Positions 12,756 to 25,256 are shown, counted from the stretch's first letter. The stretch: 64,000 nucleotides of DNA from Rotaria sordida (GCA_905250125.1 CAJNOL010000034.1:215649-279648), one strand, 5' to 3'. Notes: a model not told the origin generated them from the sequence alone. A program made the numbers and translations.

Positions 12756-14406
12756 TCAATTTTCTCTCCGTTTCTTTACTGAATATTCATCATATTGTTG
12801 TCTTAATCTATCACTATCATTTCGTTTACGATTGCTTTCTAAAAAGAAAAAAAGAAAAATTTCCATAATCATATTCATCTATGTATTAATTAAATTTTCG
12901 TTTACTAGCAATAGTTAAACTTGATATACATTGATCTAATGCTTCTTCATTACGAAAAAGAATACATGCAACGTGATATTTTTCACTTGAAAAATTTAAA
13001 TCAAATGTTGTTTTGGTAGATAATAATTCTTTATCATTATTAATTGGAAGATTATTTAATCGAGAAAATTCTCGTAAATATTCACGTTTAAGAGATGGTA
13101 AATTTCTAATATTGCATACTTTTATGCGAAGTCTAAATAAAAATAAATAAACATAAAAAAAAAAATTATTTTATTAAAAAATAAAATACAAACTCATATA
13201 TTCCATCGCGAAGATCGTTTTGACATAAGTGAACAATATGTGGGTTAACTAAGTCTGTATTTGGAATGATACCACATTTATTTTGAACTTTTGCATAATT
13301 ATCAAATATACCCTTTGATGCATGTAAATAATGCATACCATTTACATCTGCTTCAGTTAATATGTAAATATAAACAAACCATGCAAGATGAAGTTGATCG
13401 TTTGGAATTTGAAACTAAACAGCAAAAAATAATAAATATAATTTTAATCGTCTTATATTTCTTAACAAGATGAATTACATGAACAGTTGGATAAAGTATA
13501 TCATCGGTTGTAGTTGAATCCAGTTTAGGAGATGCTCGAAGTAGAACACCACCAGTGGTTGTTCTTTTATATAAAACGAACATACAAAAGAATGATTCAA
13601 TAAAGATAATATTCATACTTTGATGTGCTTTTACGAAACATGTCACTTTCAAATTGTAATCGTTGATGTATGGCCAGATTTAAATCAAAGCCAAAACCGT
13701 ATGGATGTTCATGTGTAATAGTTAATTCACCATTAGCTATATTTGATTGTGATAGTTGATCATCATATCGACTTGTATCTTGTTGTTGATCAATATTATT
13801 TTGAACTGTTTGAGATCTAGGCAAATTTTGTGATTGATGAATTCCTAAATAAAATTCAAAATCTGAATATGGTCACGATTCTTGATGATATTTAATCTAC
13901 CTGAAAGTGAAGATAATTCGATATTATCCGTTATAGATGAAGTATTTTCATTTAGCATAAGTTCTGTTCGATCATTTTCTTGTTGATAACTATATGTATC
14001 ATCAGTTGATTCACCTAATCTATGACCTGTAAATCAAAAAAAAGAAAAACAAAAATAAGTTAAATAATTTTTTTTTATTATTTCACTTACGTATAGTTTC
14101 AAATGCTTTCGAAACAATTTTTAAAATCCATTGTTTTGTTGATCTTAGTGGTGCGTTGGGTGATAAAAGTTTATGTAAAATCTGTTGAAATAAATGTAAT
14201 GTTTCAGGATATAAATCAACAAATCTTTGATAATCATTATCATAATATTGAATTTGATATTCATAAAGATTATTCACTTGTTGCAATTGGAAGACATTAA
14301 TAATAGTTTTCTCAATTGTAGATATATCATCATTGATTTTTATTAGAACTGGTCTTCGTTGTTCTTTCCAGCATACAAGCATATTTATTTGTTCATCGTT
14401 TGTCAT
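12756..14406 (-). CDS. possible divergent Rel-homology (NF-kB-like) protein
   Basis: Seven exons on the minus strand, all in phase: 14091-14406, 13901-14026, 13619-13844, 13467-13563, 13194-13414, 12906-13132, 12756-12838; 431 residues. Residues ~1-105 form a small alpha/beta region (VCWKEQRRPVLIKIND) of PB1/ubiquitin-like appearance. A Ser/Gln-rich linker follows. Residues ~205-405 contain, in Rel order, YPTVHVIHL (compare YPTVKI / HPTIKI), CQNDLRDGIYEL (compare CRDGFYEA), LKREYLREFSRL (compare KKRDLEQAI) and TFDLNFSS (compare DYDLNAVRL). The N-terminal DNA-contact loop RFRYxCEG is not recognisable. The tail has a basic stretch (KSNRKR, VKKRREN), a plausible nuclear signal. If correct, this is a transcription factor with only the first Rel domain. 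Rel kinship is by eye; a lineage-specific protein of unknown fold remains possible. The exon structure itself is well supported. Confidence 0.5.
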
Positions 14407-15760
14407 TTTTTAAATGATCAACAATTAAAACATAAACTATTCAAGGTGGCACCGAAGGAGTAATGTCCTTTTTCCTTTTTTTCATCTGTGGCTCGTCGAG
14501 AGGTATATATATTAGTCACTTGGAAAATTCCAAGCACCAAGCTATAGTAGCTGGGAAAAAACCAACTTTGTGTTCTTCATAACACCTACACTAATATTTT
14601 CTTCAGTACAAAACGATAAAAAATCCTATGCACGACTTTATAAATGAAAAGAAATTGAAAAAGTGTTGCTTATAGTCACTAGAAAAAGATCTTAATATGA
14701 ATCGTGTTTCTTTAGTGTAACACAAAAATACTCATCGAAAGATTTTATAATACAAAAAGAAAGCCAATCATTGTTTGCGATACGAAATGCGAAGTATGCG
14801 TCATAGAGAAAAAGAAAGGTGAATAAATAAAAAAAAAAAGACATGGAAGTAGCATGTTGTTGAGTCATGACGATAAACAACTTGGCCTTGAATGCTTTTT
14901 TTTGGGAGGAGAAAAATTTCTATTCGTTGTTCGGTTTTTAATATTAGCAACGGAAAGAGTCAATATATAATTATTCTTTTTTTCAAACCAACAATGATAA
15001 TATTCCGTCATCAAAATATTAGAATTTTTTTTTTTATTTTAATTATTGTGCAATTTTTTTTTGTCTTTTATTATGTTTCTCATTATTATTCATAAATAAG
15101 TATTAATTTTAAAAAATAGATTTTTTTCTTATGAAATCTTATTTCATTCATTGATTATTAATAAAAATAATTCTAAAATATTATTCGAATCTATAACAAA
15201 ACAAATGTGACAATGAAATTTACACTATATGAAAAGAATTCACTATAAAGCAAAAGCCTCGAGAGCTCGTTATATTTTCTTCTTCTTTCTTTCCGACAAG
15301 TTCATAAAGTGTAAAGCCTATACTGTATTATTACTACTTCCTACTTAAGGAAATTATTGATTGATCTAAATATTACGCTTAGCTTCTCATAATCAATTAA
15401 ATTTTTGCGCCATGATTGAAAATTTTTTGCATTTTTGCATGATTATAAAAAATATATTTACTCTCTTTATATACGTATTTTTTTTTGTAATATTTTCCCG
15501 CCGATTTAATATGGTAAACAAGTTTAATTGAAAAATGTGATCATATTTTCAATTGTGTGCCGTGATTAATTAATATGTGGCCCATATTGGGACCTATTAT
15601 ATACAATCAGGCACTTCAATCGACAAATTTGAATAAGTAAGTTGAACCGCAAACAAAAAATAATAATAATTTCTTCTTAAATCATCTTATTTCCGAAGGA
15701 TTAAACATTAATATAATTATTTATTTTAATTGAAAAAAAAACCATCTGATTTTTTTTTGA
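14407..15760. other. intergenic, 1.35 kb
   Basis: Nothing coding was recognised. A perfect 16-bp palindrome (CTTGGAAAATTCCAAG, near 14519) and A/T homopolymer runs are present. The 5' region of the minus-strand gene presumably lies at the left end. Confidence 0.5.
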
Positions 15761-16590
15761 TAACAGATAATCGAAAAGTTTATAAGACAAGATGTTTAAT
15801 CATTTTTGACGTATTTTCGACACAGATGGGATTGGCTCGATTTCAAAAAAACTACGAGCCGATCCCATGTCTGATTTCCGACAAGTCAAAAGCTATGAAT
15901 TAGGACGAGAATATAGGTTTAGAAGTTTTGTTTGAGAGTAGTGAAATAATCTTTGAAAAATCTGAAACAAATTAGTTTGGACGGAACTTATGAACAGCCG
16001 TTTCTGATAAACGTGTTTATTCATTTTGGCCTGTTTGAAAGCATTTTAGACGGATCACAAGCTGTATATCGCAACCAGAATTTGAATACAGGCTTAGAGA
16101 TATTGTGTCTTTTTTTATGGAACTTGTCAAAAGAGTTGAAAAACTATTCTTAATGATAAGCCAATAGGTTTTCGTTTACACTATAAGTCTCTTTTCGAAG
16201 ATGCGAAAAATTGTCGAAGAGAGCGAACACTTCTCTACAAAATATGATATTGAACTAAGTTGTAGCTTTTACTCAAGTATTTTTTTCAAGAGCTCTTTTC
16301 AGTATGAAACGATTGTCAATTTTTCAAAAATCAGTATTTAAGAAAAATGAAAATTGAGATATCTTGTCGAAAGACAAAACAGAATTTCAAAGAATATATT
16401 TTGTAGGGTAGCTTCTAATCTACGATCTAATAGATAAACAAAGATTTCAAATTTTAGTTTCGAATCACAATAGTGATAATAAAAAAAGTTTTCTATCAAA
16501 ACTTCTAAGCTCATAGTCGAAAAGAGCACAAAATCATAGCTTTCAAAATTGAATAAATATATTATCTAAAAACTTTCTAATTATTCGTTA
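15761..16590. mobile_element. non-autonomous TIR element, copy B
   Basis: This is the second copy of the element at 10062-10858. Ends are ACAGATAATCGAAAAG on the left and, reverse-complemented from the right, ACGAATAATTAGAAAG, again flanked by TA. The interior matches copy A in the same orientation (for example GATAAGCCAATA and TTGTCGAAGAGAGC). Its left repeat is interrupted by a 52-bp hairpin insertion. The right end is only ~70 bp from the next small gene. Confidence 0.75.
15813..15882. mobile_element. nested 52-bp hairpin insertion with 9-bp target duplication
   Basis: The insert at 15822-15873 is itself an inverted repeat: GATGGGATTGGCTCG pairs with CGAGCCGATCCCATG around a short A-rich loop. 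It is flanked by ATTTTCGAC (15813-15821) and ATTTCCGAC (15874-15882), a 9-bp direct repeat with one mismatch. Removing the insert and one repeat restores the terminal sequence found at the other ends of this element family, so the empty site is known. A 9-bp duplication fits Mutator- or Merlin-like insertion, but the element is too small to classify. Confidence 0.7.
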
Positions 16591-16658
16591 TCATGAGTTT
16601 ATTTTTTAAATTTTTTAACGTTAATTTTTTTTTTAGTAGCACAATTCAGGAAGATCGA

Positions 16659-16889
16659 ATGGTGCAAAATACAAATGAAATAAATTTAAAACTAAATCCA
16701 TCAAAATCAATTAAAATCGTTTCAAATATTCGATATATCGATCCAATTTCATCAACATGTCTTATATTGTATAGTCTAATCCTGTTATTACTTTGTGCTT
16801 TACCAATCTTAGCACTTAATATTTATTTACGACAAGCCTTTACTACTTTACATCGAACAAATCAATTACAAGTATATGATTCATATTAA
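16659..16889 (+). CDS. small single-helix membrane protein, unidentified
   Basis: An ORF of 76 residues starts MVQNTNEINLKLNPSKSIKI and has one strong membrane helix at about residues 37-58 (TCLILYSLILLLLCALPILAL), then a short polar tail. A good acceptor (TTTTTTTTTAG ending at 16636) lies 22 nt upstream of the ATG, so an upstream 5'UTR exon or trans-spliced leader is likely. Codon use (CGA, TCA, ACA, CTT) resembles that of neighbouring genes. No family was recognised. It sits 70 bp from TIR element copy B and could be the last exon of a longer gene or a relic. Confidence 0.42.
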   Translation: MVQNTNEINLKLNPSKSIKIVSNIRYIDPISSTCLILYSLILLLLCALPILALNIYLRQAFTTLHRTNQLQVYDSY

Positions 16890-18329
16890 AAAGAAAAAAA
16901 AAACTAAAAATTGTTAATTTTTTTTTTGTTTGATCAATTTAAAATTTAATTAGTTAAACTTTTAAACAATAGACAAAGTTAAAGAAATATGTTTCATTAA
17001 TCATGAGAACTCTATCTGGCATATGTATCTATATTATCTTGATAATAAAATGATTGTGACATGTCATTTGGTACTGTATGGGCGATATTTTCTTAGAATA
17101 GATCTTTTCTCATTGGCAGCGGACGACGAAATTATCAGTGTTGATACTCTTATGTTTCCACGCCGGAACATATACAAGTTCCTGTTATTTCTCTTTGACT
17201 ATCCTTAAATAGATAGAAAGAGAATAAGAAAAAAGGAGCACATGCGCACACACACATACATCATTGCGCCTCTAGCGTTCAAAGATTTTTACTATAAGAA
17301 GAGGAACACTAAAATTCAATGCGCGTGTAAAAGACAATTGACATCGTTGTCTGTATTGTATATTAGTTGACTATTTTCGTCAGCACTAGCTCATGCTTTT
17401 ATATGAAAGGAGAAGATTTGAGTTAGTATGAAAGAACGGAAGAAAACGATTAAAGAAAAAGGATGAGAGCTTTTACTAGTGTTATTTAGATTAATTTAGA
17501 CGAAATAGTAATAAAAAAAATTATATATATATATATGTATGTAAGAAAAAGTGTGGTTGCGTTTCGGTTCACATCATTTTCATATCGAGGGTATGTCTAC
17601 TACTATATCAATTAGGCATATTACGGTGTATTGTATCTTAAACGGTCTCTATAAGTTGACATTTGAGAAGTAGGAGACAAAAAAAATATGTTTGCCCATT
17701 TATCTCTTAATATACACAAACAAGAATATTATCCTTTTTTTCCTATCAAGAAGTCAGAGGACAATTACAGACAATCAACAAAAAAGAAAACACACCACCA
17801 TCATGTCACTGTTGTCGTGTTTAGAAGTATCTGTCTCATTTCCTCATCCTACTTAGTGGATATATCTTCTTATTGTGCTACCTACGATTAACACTATCAA
17901 AACGAAAAAGACAAATGTTAGTGATGACAAGAGCTAAAACAATAGTAAACTAGCTTTTTTACAGGAAATGATCATCACTCATCTTCAACTACAATGAGTT
18001 CTAAATAAGTAAACATATATCCATACATAGATCATGATTTAATCTCAAGAAACTCTTAAAATCCTCTTGTGATTTCGCTCATTCTTACTTTTCTCTTCTT
18101 GTGTTCGTCGTCTTTTTTTTCCGTTTTTCTTCTATCTTTACTTGTTGCAGATAGATTGTTCTATTTGTTATTTGATGAAATAGACGAGTGTTCAACACAT
18201 ACATACATACATACATACAGATTTCTTCGAACAGCAATGATTTTCTCATTATTATCGATAAGTTTTTATTTATGAATACTTTTATAATGATTAGATAAAA
18301 TCAAGAGTATATATATATATATAACAATC
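16890..18329. other. intergenic, 1.4 kb, upstream of the GPCR
   Basis: No coding sequence was recognised. Simple repeats are present: a short CA run near 17249, AT runs near 17522 and 18310, and a (CATA)n run at 18195-18219. The promoter of the GPCR presumably lies here but no specific element can be named. Confidence 0.5.
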
Positions 18330-21300
18330 ATGACAACAATAACCATGAGTAGTACTGATACATATTTAAATAAAATAGCAATAACAACAACAACAACGAA
18401 TATAACTACAATAATGAATCAAAATCAATCAACCACTACAACTATTATTGAATCATCATCATTAGATGATCTTTGTAAAAATTTTCATGTAAGTTAATTC
18501 TTATTATCAAATAAAATAATCCCTATTTATGAATTTTATTTTCTTGTGATTCCCAAAAGATAGAATATTTTATCAATATTCGATAGAAAAGTGTAAAAAA
18601 ATATAATAAATTATACTCTTTTTTTAGCTTATCATCTTTCTATGTATTATATTTGTCTTAATTGTTTCGGCTAATATATCAGTTATTCTTCAATTAAGTT
18701 GTTCAAAAAAATGTCATAGTCGAATGAGCTTCTTCTTATTGAATCTTGCATATGCGGGTAAGTTTATTTGTTTTTTTAATGTTTTCGGAAATCTTTGTAT
18801 ATGAACGATACTTGCCGAGTAAGTATTACTATGCATATTTGAATTATTCAATCATGAATATTATTATGGACACATCGAATATAATTACGGTTATATGACG
18901 ATAAAACAAACGTTTTTCTTTTTTTTTTTGTTTTTTGGAGTACATTAAAGCTAATTGTATTTAATTGATTATTCAGATGATTGAATTGTTTTTTATAAAC
19001 ACAAAAGAAATCGAAGACAAAAATACTTATTTTTAAAAGAAAACAAATATTCTATGCACCCATTCAACTTCTTGTTTACTTTTTGTTTTACTTAGATTTG
19101 TTTGTTGGCATTATTATTGTTACTCGTGATATAATCGAAAAAAGTTGTATTCCATTTGGACTTGGTTCTATTGGTTGTCGATTGACAAGTTTCATACAAG
19201 TATTTGTTTTCTTTTCTCTGGAATTCTTAGAAATTCTATTGTTAGTCTAGAATAATAAAAATAACGATTATTTTTCGTCGTAGTTTGTGTCATACCGAAT
19301 AGATAATTGATTAAATCATCATTTGCTAATACATAGAAAATTAATAGAAGAACCAATAATAAATTTGTATTAGTATAATTCTATTCAAATTAACACAGAA
19401 ATATTTTCTTTTCTCAAATAAATCAAAACTAGAAAGTTATTAATCTTCGATAGAAAAATATCTAATTGAATTTAATAAGTTGGAATATTAAAACAGTGAA
19501 AATTTGATCTCGATAATTGCTTGTACTATGTTGCTATATTTATCATCTTTAATAAGTGAAAGGAAACTTATTCATTTCTTCTTTCTAGGGTACAATTTCA
19601 TATAATTCAAGGTAGATAATTATCATATTTTTTCTTGAAAATATTCATTTTTTTTATTTAGTTATGTACTTGTTTGTGTATCAATCGATCGTCTTTATGC
19701 TATTATTCGACCCATGGACGTACGAACAGCATCCTCAAGTAAATCTTGAATAATTTGATATTCATATTTGTATATCTATATCTATATATATATCTATATT
19801 GTGTTTTTAAATATTTTAAGCATTTCGATATTCGTTAATCGTCGGTAATTTAAATAATAATTTGTTTTTTTTTATTCGATAATATTTTTATTTTATATTT
19901 GACAGCATCATGGGTGATAGCAATGACATTTGCTTCTGCTCAGCTTTATTTACGAGATATTGAAATAATACGTGGTATGCCAGTATGTGGTAATCGATCT
20001 GACGTTGTAAATTGGAATGTAAGTTAAGCATAAATAAAAATTTTAAACGAAGAAACTACGAAATAGGTTTTTTTTTTTGTTTAGGCATACGTCTATTTTC
20101 TATTTATTTCCATATATTTGGTTCCATTAATTGTTATGACTGTTTCATATGTAGTTATAATTGTAATAATATGGAAAAAAAGTTCAATTGCTAGAAAAGA
20201 TCGAACATCAATTGAAAGAAAAAATAATAGTTCAAAATTTCGTCGATTAATTGGAGCTAAAAGAGCGTTTTTTAGTGGTAGAGAAATATTTTGTTTTTCT
20301 TAGTTAGATTGTATTTATTTAGGTATTTTTTTGTTTTTGTAATTGATAGATGATCATCAAATGGAATCGAGCATTCGTAATGAACGATCACTTGGTGTTA
20401 TACCACGAGCAAAAATAAAAACAGTTAAAATGACATTAGTCATTGTTATTGGTTAGTAAATATAAATAACTCATTTTCATTTCTTATAATAGAAGTAAAT
20501 GAACTTCTCCACATTTACAACGGATATAAATTTTATCCATCTGGATCAAGAATAGCATAATAAATTGAAGCAAATATAGTCTCAGAATATCATTCTTATA
20601 ATGACCTTTTTTTTCTGCGTTGATAATTTAATTGACCGAATAACATTCTCACGTCATTTTTTTTTCAAAGTATTGAAAATGAACGCAACGATGAGTATAA
20701 TGATATTCTAAAAAAAAAAAGTCTTTCATTTGTTGAATGATCTAAAGCCATTATCGATGCATGTTAATATGAATGATTAAGTTTCCCCTCTCAAAAAAAA
20801 CAAAAACTCTATTTCCGTCAAATTTATCAAAATAAGAATAAATGTATGAAAGGGATAGCTGGAGGTTGGATCATTTACAAATAATATGACTTTTTATATT
20901 TAGCAGGTCATTTCTTTTTATAAAAAAAAAATGTTCGATGATTTCCGTCACGTTCAACTTGATAAACATGTTATTTTCAGAAAAAACAGGAAGCCTTTTT
21001 CGTATTTTTTGTTTATCGAGTTATGCTTTTCTAATCGTGCATGACAGAATTCTTGAAGAAACATTACTGTAGTCAATTGATTTTTTTTTCTATGTTTGAA
21101 AAGAGCATGTTAAGTTACAGTGCCCAATTTTTGAATGAAGTTTTTTTATTATTATCTATAAAAAAATGCTTCTATAAATAGATGACTATTTCTCAAAATA
21201 TCAGACTTGTCGTTCTTTTTCTCGGTATAAAAAGTCAGAATTAAGACAAAAAAAAAGAGAACACTGCAATCAGACATGTTCTTTCAAATGAAAAAGAAAT

Positions 21301-22191
21301 TAAATAAATAGAAATAGAGCATAGAACTGAAAATTTTTAGTAAAACTTCTTTACTATAACTGCAGCATAGTCTGAAAATTTCAGTTGATCTTTACGTACC
21401 TCGCTGAAGATTAGTTTTTGAGAAGAGCTTAATGAATCAGGATCATTGACTGAACATCAGATTGATAATAAAATTTATAAATATTTTGAAAAACAAAACG
21501 TTCAATATATAATTACTCATTTTAACATGGTTAAAGACATTGAATGATATGATTTACTGTATAATACAATAAAAGGAATTTCTGTCGATTTCATTGAATA
21601 AGAAAAAATTCTTGAAGAAAATTAATTGAAAAAAAAACCTACGATAAGAAGATAATTTTATTTTTTCTTTAGCTTTTACTGCCTGTTGGTCTCCTTATTT
21701 TCTTTTAATGATTATGAATTCACTAAATCTAATTCAAAATTATCTTCTTATTCGAGTAACATCATCATTATGTTATATGAATTCATTGGCTAATCCACTT
21801 ATTTATTGGTTATTTGCAACAGATTTTTGTTTTCGTTGCAGGTAAATAAGAATCTTATTTTTACAAATTATCATTTATAATAAATTTATAAATTTTTTGT
21901 TTAATATTTAGACAAAATTGTGGTTGTAGTTATTTAACAAGACGATCATCTGATAGAATAAATGGTGGACGTTGGTCATTAACAGAAACTCGATATAGTA
22001 ATGCAAGTACGAAACATCCGCATCGTCGTTCAACTGATGATAGTCGTTCACAAAAAAATCGCGTATATTCAAGTCGTCAATCAAATTATCGTTTACCACC
22101 AGCAACAAATCAATCAAGGACAATTAAACATATTGTTCAACATCGAAGTTCTCAATCATCACTTTTATATGGTTATCAACATCGTACTTGA
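18330..22191 (+). CDS. class A (rhodopsin-family) neuropeptide-type GPCR
   Basis: Ten exons: 18330-18488, 18628-18757, 19096-19199, 19589-19611 (23 nt), 19662-19738, 19906-20018, 20085-20277, 20350-20451, 21673-21841, 21912-22191. All are in phase, giving 449 residues. The N-terminus is Thr/Asn-rich and extracellular, with N-T/S glycosylation sites. TM1 holds VSANISVIL, TM2 NLAYADLFVG, TM3 ends VCVSIDRLYAIIRPM (DRY reads DRL), the second extracellular loop carries the conserved Cys (GMPVCGN), TM6 has ACWSPYFLLM and TM7 NSLANPLIYW. The CWSPYF and SIDRLYAI motifs place it near the vasopressin/GnRH/AKH/CCAP peptide-receptor group. Such receptors signal through G proteins at the plasma membrane, often via PLC. 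The ligand cannot be told from sequence. The ATG gives a long tail; a second in-frame Met lies five codons on. Confidence 0.88.
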
Positions 22192-22949
22192 ACAAAAAAA
22201 AATAAACAAAAAACTAAATCATTCGTAAAAACAATAAATTTTTGTCTGTTTTGTGTCATTTCGTACATAAAATAAAAATAATAATAATGTCGATCCGCTA
22301 TCTTAATTGGTTGTCAATCACACACACATAACTGCTCTATTGATATTCTATAATGTAACAGATAGAACAAAAAAAAAGAGAGTATGTGCATATTTCATCG
22401 TTCTCCAGGACATGACAATAAATAGTAAGATATTTCTTTTTTTGACATAAGACAAAATCATTTCTATCACAATGATATATATCAAAACGAACAAATGATC
22501 TTAGTTAGAAGCCCTATTATTTTGCAACATGTCAATATATATATAATTTGTAGTTTCCTTGTTGAACCAAAGGGCCCATCCAATGGGAATAAATAATAAT
22601 TGATCCTTGTGGTGCTATAGAGTTTTGTTTCAAGTATTATTTTTCTATCATTCTTTTCACATATTGTTTGACATTCGAAGTAATTAATCTCCCCCTCTCT
22701 CTCTCTCTCTCTTTCTCTCTCGCATTCGCTCTTATTGCAATGAGAGACAAAAGAGATCGGTTTGTGGTCCCAAGTCATTATTATTAATCTCTTGCTTTCT
22801 GACGTTTGTTGATGTTTCCACACGAGCAACTATTGCTTCCGTCATTTATACAATTTTTGTGAACCTTGCAGCCACAATTATCTTTCTAATATAATATATA
22901 TCTATATACATAATTTTCGTCACTAAATTAAATCTATACATATCAAACA
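22192..22949. other. intergenic, 760 bp
   Basis: This short spacer lies between two + strand genes. It holds a (CT)n microsatellite at 22691-22722, whose reverse strand creates a spurious Glu/Arg-rich ORF. No gene was recognised. Confidence 0.6.
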
Positions 22950-25157
22950 ATGTCAAAAACACGAGAAACTTTACGTGAATGTGGTCGTTGGGTATGTCAT
23001 TCATTGGATATATTAAAAGCGATTATAATGAGAATTATATTTGCACTTCATGCAACTATTGCTATTATACGTATTGTTATAATAAAAGGTGATTATTGGT
23101 ATTTATTAAATATGTGTGGAGTTAATTTTCTTCTTATTGAATTAATTGTTACAATTGTTAAACGAAAAGGTTTGATTTAATCTTTTCTTATTTAAATTTT
23201 TATTTTTTCTTATTTTTAGGAAAAGAACCAAAATGGTAAAAATTTAATTAATAAGAAACAAAAAAAAAACAAACAAATCTAAATAATCTGTTTTCTTTTT
23301 TTTTTTCTCAGGTTTTCACCTTGTTTTTTCCTTTATATTTGTACAATGATTCCACCAATATGGTTTCTTGAAATAAATCGAATTAATAATAAACTTGGTC
23401 TTGTACCACTTAATCAAACAGAAGGAGCTGAATTAACATTAATGATTGAAAAAGGTATTATTTCGAAAGCTAATCTCAACGAAAAAACGGTATGTTTATT
23501 TGATTATTTATTTTTACTATAAGAAGAAAGAATTTCATTTTAAATCGAAAAAATAAATTTTTATAGGATATGTTCATACGAAAGGTGAGGGAGAAAAAAA
23601 CCAAGAATTCTACTAAATAATTGCATAATGCATGATAATAAATTTCGATTTATATTTTAAAACAAAAAAAATGCACTCAAGCATCAATGATTTGATTAAT
23701 TGTTTATCTTGGCTATGAATGAATAAATGAGGCATGAATATTCTTTTTATTTTTTCTTATTAATTAACAGAATGGAAATACATTGTTTTGTAATGTACTG
23801 AAGAATTATAAAAATAGATGAAGTTTTATTGTTCTATATGGAGAGTTTAGAATCCCAATAATAAAATAACTAGAAAAACGATTTCCGAGTTTGAAAAAAA
23901 TGTCAAAGAAAAATAGATTTATATATTTCCGCTTCTAGATACTTGAAAACAGGCTATTTTTTTTTATAATGATATTTATTATTTCATATGTGATTGGTGT
24001 AAAAGAATAGCAAGAAAGAAAAAAACACAAAACAAATAAAAATCTGATTTCGAGGGTTCAAAATAAATGAATTAATAGCAAATTTTTTGAATAAGTCTGA
24101 ATGAAAAACCTAACGAAAAACTGTTTTCCAGAAAAGAAAAAGCATATCTTCTTGTACGTAGTTCTACAATCTGGATTACTAATCAATCATACATTCGTAT
24201 AATTAAACCTTTCAAGAAGTTTGTCATATTGCAGACAAACAAGATCGTTATGTCGTTAGGATAAGAATTTGACCGAGACATTTCAGTCCATCACGTCGAG
24301 TAGTTTTCATTTTTTACGAGTATTAATACTACAATTTTATAGTAGTATTATCATTTGTTTTACAATTTCAGATTAACATAAATATATATATTTTGTTTTT
24401 TTTCACAGAGAATTATATTGCATGTGCATATTATAGACACGTGTTGTTTTCTTGCATGTTTCAGAAATTACTTTCACTATCAATTGATGATTGGGCTGTG
24501 GCGATTGAAGTAACATTTTTAATGATAATAATAATTGGTCGTTGGATGTTACCAAAAGGAAAAACAAGTCGTTCTGCATTATCTCAACTTTTACTTGTTT
24601 ATTTATCATTAGCATCAGATATGATTGATTTATTATCTATTTTTCAAGAAGATAAAGTTATACGCAATAGAGAAATGGTTTATTCAATTTTAGCTATTTT
24701 TTCATGGTCAACATTTCAATTTACTCTTAATCTTGTTGCAACACGTGGAAGAAATTTTCGTCTTGATTCTGATCTATCAAATCAAAATTTTGATCCTAAT
24801 TATAAACAACAATATTTTCGTCGATATGGAAAAAAACCAATACAAACAATATGTCAAAAATTATGTAATAGTGAACTTCCATCAATATTTATAACTATAT
24901 TAATGCAAGATTTACCTTTTCTTACACTTCGTCTTATTGCTGTTATACATTTTGAAGTACAATCATATACAACGATGTTTTTTACTTGTAAAAATTTTTT
25001 AATTTTATTTCTACAAGTTTATCGTTTATGGTCTATTTATATGGAACATATGGGTTATGAAGATCAAAATGATATAGATACTTATTCAGTATCACCAAGA
25101 ACACAAATGTTAAGAAAATCATTAAATACACAGCTCATTAAAAATGATATTGCATGA
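22950..25157 (+). CDS. TMEM26: TMEM26, form using the first 3'-terminal exon
   Basis: Four exons: 22950-23169, 23220-23235 (a 16-nt microexon), 23312-23489 and 24465-25157, in phase; 368 residues, about the length of vertebrate TMEM26. Family hallmarks in order: a first helix region (IIMRIIFALHATIAIIRI), WYLLN, the KRKGKEPKWFSPCFFLYI segment assembled across the microexon (human has KRGRGYKWFSP), IPPIWFLE, then IIIIGRWMLPKGKTSRSALSQLLLVYLS, SWSTFQFTLNL, and the end block MQDLPFLTLRL..FFTCKNFLILFLQVYRL. It is a multi-pass membrane protein whose molecular function is not established; in mammals it is used as a marker of beige/brite fat cells. A second version of the C-terminal half follows directly downstream. 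No other start fits as well as 22950. Confidence 0.9.
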
Positions 25158-25256
25158 ATTTGAATAGAGCATGAATAATTTATATTTATATAATTTCTTT
25201 TTTTTTTGTATATATGTATATATTTATCAGCTGTGTAAAGTAAATTTTATGTTTAG

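Noticed and set aside
20580-20712. Short inverted repeat AGAATATCATT in a GPCR intron
   Set aside because: The arms are only ~22 bp in AT-rich DNA; there is no target duplication and no further support.
22482-22829. Minus-strand ORF with a Glu/Arg run
   Set aside because: The charged run is the translation of a (CT)n microsatellite.
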